Shown: in pieces, positions 58,510 through 64,000 of the stretch
Position numbering within the stretch: the first letter of the stretch is position 1
Layout: each line of letters opens with the position of its first letter
NCBI RefSeq assembly: GCF_007565055.1
Contig: NC_044557.1
Location: forward strand, 68,763,095-68,827,094
DNA length: 64,000 nt
Source: Rhinopithecus roxellana
Lineage: Eukaryota > Chordata > Mammalia > Primates > Cercopithecidae
Direction: 5' to 3'
Notes under the pieces: model-generated
What the model was told of the DNA's origin: nothing
The model's input: the letters and a program-made list of their open reading frames with translations, nothing else
Databases searched by the model: none
Program-made: the position numbers and the translations under genes

Positions 58510-58975
58510 CCATTCCAAACTCCTTGTAGTGTATACCCTCACTGCAGAGGTTGGAAAGCTAAAAAGGCCATTTATCAGCTTCTCTTGCAGCTCAAGTTCT
58601 GGATGTGTTTTAGGTTCCATCAATTGCATGGACTCAAATAAGACCTGAATATGGGACAGAGTTAAGGAGAGAGAGCTATTGGTAGAGAGTAAAATGCCTG
58701 TTATGCAGACACTATGGCAGAGGCACTGTGATTCTGCTGTCAACAGCTTTGTAAGGGAGTGGCTTCCTGCAGCAGTGGCCATTTCCTGATGGTGGCAAAG
58801 GCAGTGTGATTCTGGGGGCTGAGGGTTGTTCCTGAATGTTTAGTGGGGACATTGCTGCTCCAACCCTTCCAGCAATTTTGTAAGCCATCTAATACCTGGT
58901 ATAAATATTTTTATGCTTAAACTAGTGATAGTATTAATAATTTCTATCTAAAACTGTAACTGAAACAAACGGAGT
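58510..58975 (+). mobile_element. Possible old LTR relic
   Basis: 'gcttctcttgcagctcaagttctggatgtg', 'ggttgttcctgaatg', 'tgctccaacccttccagcaattttgtaagccatctaatacctgg' and '..ctgtaactgaaacaaac' resemble a MLT-type LTR layout. Weak. A 132-codon minus frame crosses it and has no recognisable domain. Confidence 0.35.
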
Positions 58976-59019
58976 AAGCTATAGCTAGTCCTCCCCCTCA
59001 TTATACCTACATATTTGCT

Positions 59020-60480
59020 GACATTAGACACAATTCTAGGAAATGCAACAAGGAATAGGGCACAGTCCTTGTCCTTGAGGAGCTTATTGGTTTGTGGAAG
59101 AAACATTTGTAAGTAGATGTATTTTTAAATGGTCTAAGCACCATATGTTATCACAGTGCTTTGAGAGTCGAAGGATGAGGTAAATAACAATGGCTTTATG
59201 AGCTAGGAAAGGCTTCAGAGAGATAGATGACGTTTTACAGACTCAAGAAGACTGGGTAAGAGATCATTAGATTGAAAAAACGGAGGAGTGAAATAAGAGA
59301 AGGGCATTTATAATTAAGGGCTCAGCATTCGTAAAGGGGCAGAGATGGGAAAATGCTTCTGTGCTCAGAGAAGTGTGAGAAGCTTGGTGTGGCTGGGGTG
59401 TAGTATAGTGGGAGTAGGACTGGGGGAGATGGGTTTGGAGAGTCATGTTATGACCAGATTGTGTAGAACCGTATGTACCTAATTAGAGAATTTGAATTTT
59501 ATCATCCAGTGAGAGGGAGCCAGCAGGAATTTTGAAGCAAAGGAATGAAAATAAACCTTTTTGTTGTTGTTGTTCATGAGGAATACTCGGGCATTAGTGT
59601 GGAGAATAAATTGGAGGGTGAAGGATCTTTACAGTTAAGTAGTAAGCTGTTAAAAAAACAGTAAGTGAGAAATGAGGGTGGCAGTAGTGATGAATTTGGA
59701 ATATATTTAAAAAATAAAAATGTATAGGACTGGAGACCAGTTGGATTGGAAGGAGAGGAAAAAGAAGAAAATGAGGTTTCTTGCCAGAATATAGGTTTCA
59801 CTGGAGTAAGAACTTTGTTTATAGATTTATCTTTAGTACTGAGAATAGCTAGCACGTGGATAATCGCCAAATAATTCTTAAGTGAATGGGGTAAATGGTG
59901 ATACTGTGAGCTCTATTATCTTGAATAATGATGTTATTCTTGAATGTCTGCAGGGCCCAAGTGGGGATGTTCATTGTGTAAGTCTGATGCTTCCGGGAAA
60001 GAACTAGGCTGAAGGTATAAACTTAGAAGTCATCAGCATAGAGACAGAAGTTAAAGCATAGACAGTGTCCCAGGGAGAATATGTCAAATGAGGAGAGAAT
60101 GAATGGTAAATTTCTGGAGCCCACCAGACCTTAAAAATTTGGCAGAGTAGAGGGAGCTTGTGAAGAACACTGAGATGCAAGGGCCAGCAAGGGACACTAT
60201 CTGGGAGAGAGTGGTGTGTTACAAAGGAAGGCCAGGAGAAACTTGTAGGTGTACAGCGTCAACTCTATATCATGAGCAAATGGGATAAAGACTTAAAATA
60301 GGCCATTGGATGTTTAAATTAGGAGGTCTTTAATCACTTTTGCTAATCCTGTTTTAACAGAGTGATAGAGATAGGAGTCAGATTGCAACAGGTTTGGCAC
60401 TGAATAGAAGGTAAAAAATTAGAGATAATAAGTGTAGACTTCTATTTCGAGAAGTTTAGAGGCAAAGAGAGGGAGGCAAA
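59020..60480 (-). mobile_element. L2 relic, about 1.4 kb
   Basis: Antisense L2 from the 3' end ('gacacaattctaggaaatgcaac', 'cagtccttgtccttgaggagctta') through 'gaatttgaattttatcatccag', 'gaagtcatcagcatagagacag', 'atcacttttgctaatcctgttttaacagagtgatag'. 59785-59890 looks like a short L2 or MIR 3' end in the opposite orientation. Confidence 0.8.
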
Positions 60481-60539
60481 AAAGCAGTAACCACAGAGAG
60501 CCAGACTCTCCTGTTTAGAAGTGGATAGAAATCTACCCC

Positions 60540-60960
60540 AAATAGCTTAAGAATATAAAAAAGTGATTGGCTTACTTAACCAAAATACGTGTAGGGCAGG
60601 GATGCAGCTGGCCTTAGGAATGGCATAGCCATCTCTTGGTCTCTTAGCTCAGCTTTTCTCTATATTATAGTTTTATTCTCTTGGCAAATTTCTCCAGGAG
60701 GAATAGGCTACCGGCAACTTTAGCCTCCCACTGTTACTTTACAGTTAAAGAGAAAACAAACTTCCTCATCCCAGCTCCTGTTGGAAAATTCCAGGGAAGA
60801 ATTATAATTGGTCTCATTTGGGTCATATGACCATTCATTGAACCAATCACTATGGCCAAGGTCTTGATCATTGGCTAAGCCTGCTTACTCCTAAACCAAT
60901 CATTGTGATTTAGGCTGCTGTGCTTCTGTAGGAAGATGGCAGCCCCCATATGGAACACAT
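60540..60960. other. Interspersed repeat, class unresolved
   Basis: 'gtgattggcttacttaaccaaaatacgtgtagggcagggatgcag', 'tggtctcatttgggtcatatgaccattcattgaaccaatcactatggcc' is a layout common in primate DNA (repeated CCAATCA words). I cannot name the family. Confidence 0.5.
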
Positions 60961-61185
60961 GTTGGATGGAAGAAGAGGTAAGGAGTAAGGAGAAAGAAGC
61001 AGGATGTATCAAACATGGCCATGGGGAGAATAACTATGAACAGAACACCTACTCCAAATTTTCTCAACTATAAGAAAGAGAAAACAGCAGACTAGGTTAA
61101 ATGCTAAATAAAATGAGGGAGAACTAAGACAGAAAAATGCAGATTTGTTTTTCTAAAAGGTTGACGGTCATTTCGTCTGTCTGTC
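60961..61185. other. Unassigned DNA
   Basis: No repeat or gene recognised. Confidence 0.4.
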
Positions 61186-61189
61186 TTTT

Positions 61190-61421
61190 CTGGAGACAGA
61201 GTTTCGCTCTTGTTGCCCAGGCTGGAGTGCAATGGCGCGATCTCAGCTCACCGCAACCTCCGCCTCCTGGGTTCAAGCAATTCTCCTGCCTCAGCCTCCC
61301 GGGTAGCTGGGATTACCGGCATGTACCACCATGCCTGGCAAATTTTGTATTTTTGGTAGAGACGGGGTTTCTCCGTGTTGGTCAGACTGGTCGCAAACTC
61401 CCGACTTCAGGAGATCCGCCC
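61190..61421 (-). mobile_element. Alu, antisense member of a head-to-head pair
   Basis: S-type antisense Alu that runs from 'ctggagacagagtttcgctcttgttgcccagg' to 'ttcaggagatccgccc'. Its own 5' terminal 55-60 bp are missing and the sequence passes directly into a plus-strand Alu. The usual T tail is reduced to 'cttttctgg'. Confidence 0.93.
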
Positions 61422-61678
61422 TGAGGATCACCAGAGGTCAGGAGTTCGAGAGCAGCCTGGCTAACATAGCAAAACTCTATCTCTACTAAAAATACAAAAC
61501 TTAGCCGGTGTGGTGGCGCACACCCGTGCTGCTCAGGAGGCTGAGGTGGGAGAATCGCTTGAAACCAGGAGGTGGAGTTTGTAGTGAGCCCAGATCATGC
61601 CACTGCACTCCAGCTTGGGTGACAGGGCGAGACTCCATCTCAAAAAAAAACAAAAAACAAAAAACAAAAAAAAAACAA
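61422..61678 (+). mobile_element. Alu, sense member of a head-to-head pair
   Basis: Starts at 'tgaggatcaccagaggtcaggagttcgagag', also lacking about the first 55 bp. Right arm has a small deletion at 'cacacccgtgctgctcagg'. Ends in (CAAAAA)n. Confidence 0.93.
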
Positions 61679-61737
61679 ATGAACAGAGCCAGATGGTATA
61701 GTTATGAACCAAATGAACAGAGCCAGATGGTATAGTT
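61676..61737. repeat. Exact 28-bp direct repeat, period 34
   Basis: CAAATGAACAGAGCCAGATG plus 8 more bases occurs at 61676-61703 and again at 61710-61737, separated by 6 bases. Confidence 0.97.
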
Positions 61738-61759
61738 GAAGGTACATGAGATTTAGAGT

Positions 61760-61966
61760 AGAGAACCCAAATTAGAAAGGGATCTGCCACTTTTCAGCTC
61801 GTTTTGGGCAAGTTATTTAAACTCTGTGTACATCCTTTGGTTTTTTTCCCCTTCACTTTTTAATATGGCACTGATATATGCTCCTGGCATGAATGTGTTA
61901 AAAATAAGAGATATTTTAAATAGAGCATCAGAAGAGTGCCTAGCGTACAGTAGGTGCTCAAATCTT

Positions 61967-62043
<77 letters not shown>

Positions 62044-62340
62044 AGGCGGAGTCTCGCTCTGTCACCCGGGCTGGAGTGCAGTGGCCGCATCTCAGCTCAC
62101 TGCAAGCTCCGCCTCCCGGGTTTACGCCATTCTCCTGCCTCAGCCTCCCGAGTAGCTGGGACTACAGGCGCCCGCCACCTCGCCCGGCTAGTTTTTGTAT
62201 TTTTAGTAGAGACGGGGTTTCACCGTGTTAGCCAGGATGGTCTCGATCTCCTGACCTCGTGATCCGCCCGTCTCGGCCTCCCAAAGTGCTGGGATTACAG
62301 GCTTGAGCCACCGCGCCCGGCCCAAATCTTAGTTTTTACA
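61760..62340 (+). mobile_element. MIR split by an AluYR
   Basis: 'gggatctgccacttttcagctcgttttgggcaagttatttaaactctgtg' and 'gaagagtgcctagcgtacagtaggtgctcaaatcttag' are MIR blocks; the last word is duplicated across the Alu. Confidence 0.8.
61959..62337 (-). mobile_element. Very young AluYR-like Alu with T74 run
   Basis: Body is near consensus. T run spans 61969-62042, unbroken. CAAATCTTAGTTTTT flanks both ends (61959-61973, 62323-62337). 'cagtggccgcatctcagctc' and 'ggctagtttttgt' are AluYR-type. Confidence 0.97.
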
Positions 62341-62469
62341 TTGTTAAGTTACTCGTTACTAGGTGGATGCAGGAGGGCCATTTGTCTTTACAAAGAATTA
62401 GCCAGTGGATTTGTGCTTTTATACCTTTTCTCCTAGTCATATAGACCAACATTACCAGGTAGGGGTTAT

Positions 62470-62960
62470 TTTTGCTTACCAGGGGACATTTGGTGATATT
62501 TGGAGGGTTTTTTTTTTTTTTTGAAAGGGTCTTACTCTGTTGCCCAGGCTGCAGTACAGTGGCCTGATCTTGGCTCACTGCAGCCTCTGCTTCTGGGTTT
62601 GTGTGATTCTCCCACCTCAGCCTCCTGAGTAGCTGGAACTACAGGCATGCACCACCATGTCTGGCTAACTTTTGTGTTTTTTGGTAGAGATGGGGTTTCA
62701 CCATGTTGGCCAGGCTGGTTTCGAACTCCTGACCTCAAGTGATCTGCCCGCCTCAGCCTCCCAAAGTGCTGAGATTACAAGCATGAGCCACCACTCCTAG
62801 CCTGGAGACAGTTTTGGTTGTGACCAGCTGGAGGGGTACTACTGGAAACTAGTGGGTTTGAGGACAAAGACGGCATGAAGCTTCCTAAATGCACAGGGCA
62901 GCTCCCCACAATAAAGAGGTTTCTGGCCATAGTACCGAAGCTGAGAAATCGTGCTGTAAA
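62470..62960 (+). mobile_element. hAT-type MITE relic split by an Alu
   Basis: Left 'gcttaccaggggacatttggtgatatttggag' (62474-62505) and right 'tggagacagttttggttgtgaccagctggaggggtactactgg..ctgagaaatcgtgctg' (62803-62958) form one co-linear element, the sense form of the family seen at 39300-39504. Confidence 0.78.
62508..62802 (-). mobile_element. AluJ/S-like Alu
   Basis: Full antisense Alu after a T15 run, many changes. The flanking duplication is short (TGGAG). Confidence 0.9.
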
Positions 62961-63394
62961 AGAAAACACTGCTGAAATGGAGCTGGCAGGGAGAAACGGT
63001 GTGGGGTGAGATGGAGACGATTTTTTCCCGTTTTGATAGGTAACCCAGGTTCATCAAGTAGAGCTTAGAAAAGGCTCTCTCAGTGGAATGCAAGCAGATC
63101 GGGTAAACCAGAAGAATGAGTGGTCTCAAGAATACTGCTGCCTCCTTTCTTCCTCACCACATTTGATGAAGGCCAGTGACGTGTGTCTGGCAGCTAGCTG
63201 CTATTTACCTCTTTGTTAGGGAACGGACTCTGGTCAACATTGCCCGGTGTGTAATCAAGACTGTGACCACTTTTTCTGAACTAAAAATTGATGATGAGTC
63301 AAGTAAGAATTTATAGGGATGAGGGGACAGGGCTTTTGACATTCAGACAAGCCTGGAGTTACCAGGTTATATCATTGGAAGACAGAAGACAGGA
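62961..63394. other. Unassigned DNA
   Basis: No repeat or gene recognised. Confidence 0.4.
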
Positions 63395-63600
63395 AGAGCT
63401 GTAGGCATGAAACTGTGAGATCCAGGCACAAATCTCGGCTCCTGTAATTACTGGCTGCCTGATCCTAAGACGTCCCTAACCTTCTCTAAGCCTCAGTTTC
63501 TTCATTTGTAAGATTCCATTAGTGATACTCAACCTCAAGTGGTTAATGTGAGGTTTAATGACATGATGCATTTGAAAGTGCTTTGAAAATTGGTAGGTCC
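63395..63600 (+). mobile_element. MIR
   Basis: 'ccaggcacaaatctcggctcc', 'ctaaccttctctaagcctcagtttcttcatttgtaag' and 'ggtttaatgacatgatgcatttgaaagtgctttgaaaatt' follow MIR order. Confidence 0.88.
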
Positions 63601-63673
63601 AGTCAGCAAACACATGTTTTAATGAACAATAATAGGGACATATACAAGGTGTGAATATAAGATAATAAGATTG

Positions 63674-63975
63674 GGCCGGGCACGGCGGCTCACGCCTGTA
63701 ATCCCAGCAGTTTGGGAGGCCGAGGTAGGTGGATCACCTGAGGTCAGGAGTTTGAGACCCGCCTGACCAATGTGGTGAAACCCTGTCTCTACTAAATACA
63801 AAAGTTTAGCCGGGTGTGTTGCTGCGTGCCTGTAATCCCAGCTACTTGGGAGGCTGAGGCAGGAGAATCACTTGAACCCAGGAGATGGAGGTTGCAGTGA
63901 GCCGAGATTGTGCCATTGCACTCCAGTCTGGGCAACAAAAGTGAAACTCTGTCTCAAAAATAATGATAATAATGA
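63674..63975 (+). mobile_element. AluS-like Alu
   Basis: Full-length, 'ggatcacctgaggtcaggag' S-type, ending in an (AATGAT)n-like tail that merges with the flank. Confidence 0.93.
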
Positions 63976-64000
63976 TAAGATGATAGTTTCTATATTAAAG

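Noticed and set aside
58384..58782. 132-codon minus-strand frame
   Set aside because: It crosses a MIR and a probable LTR relic and shows no domain.
1..64000. A previously undescribed defence, toxin or biosynthetic gene system
   Set aside because: The window is repeat-rich primate DNA without coding genes; nothing supports such a system.

Overview
The window is nuclear DNA of a primate, most likely an Old World monkey (Cercopithecidae: macaque, baboon or relative). The repeats are primate-typical: Alu of J, S and Y ages, L1 3' ends, MaLR (THE1/MST/MLT1) LTRs, MIR, L2, Tigger and hAT relics. Four Alus (5991-6285, 20976-21294, 25761-26054, 61974-62322) carry the right-arm change next to GATCC-GCC-ACTGCAC and the ACTAGCC left-arm change that I associate with the AluYR lineages of Old World monkeys rather than human AluY. 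No bacterial or viral gene organisation is present.

I find no protein-coding gene, no tRNA or rRNA, and no convincing exon. All open frames are short (at most about 140 codons). Most are Alu, L2, L1 or simple-repeat translations, or chance frames in AT-rich DNA. The only frame with a recognisable protein origin is a decayed L2 reverse-transcriptase relic on the minus strand at 37002-37427. The window reads as an intergenic or deep intronic segment.

Layout. 1-9.0 kb: MaLR with an L1 tail inside it, L1M relic, MIRs, an AluYR placed directly in front of an older Alu monomer, and a GA tract. 9.0-9.5 kb: a complete L1 insertion with target-site duplications, inverted 5' end and a transduced 3' flank. 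10-13 kb: L2, MIR and L1M relics. 13.4-20 kb: repeat-poor DNA with one MIR, one AluS, one MaLR solo LTR and a perfect 17-bp hairpin. 20-26 kb: ERV LTR with a TATA box, an L2 split by a young AluYR, and further Alus. 27-30 kb: 1.2 kb of L1M followed by LTR relics. 30-36 kb: an A35 tract, an MLT1 LTR, AT-rich palindromic DNA and a tandem Alu pair. 36-39 kb: a 1.3 kb L2 relic, an MLT1, and a MaLR LTR inside a DNA-transposon relic. 39-47 kb: hAT relics (one holding an AluJ) and several Alus. 47-50.5 kb: a repeat-poor island with a 21-bp hairpin. 50.5-58 kb: Alu, L2, two Tigger relics each split by younger elements. 58-64 kb: L2 tract, a head-to-head Alu pair with its centre missing, an AluYR with a 74-nt T run inside a MIR, and a hAT relic split by an Alu.

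The elements do not form a pathway. What the window offers is a readable insertion history: at least eight nested insertions, many with intact target-site duplications, that order the elements in time. All family names come from recognising consensus patterns by eye, not from a database search. Boundaries of old elements are good to about 10-50 bp.
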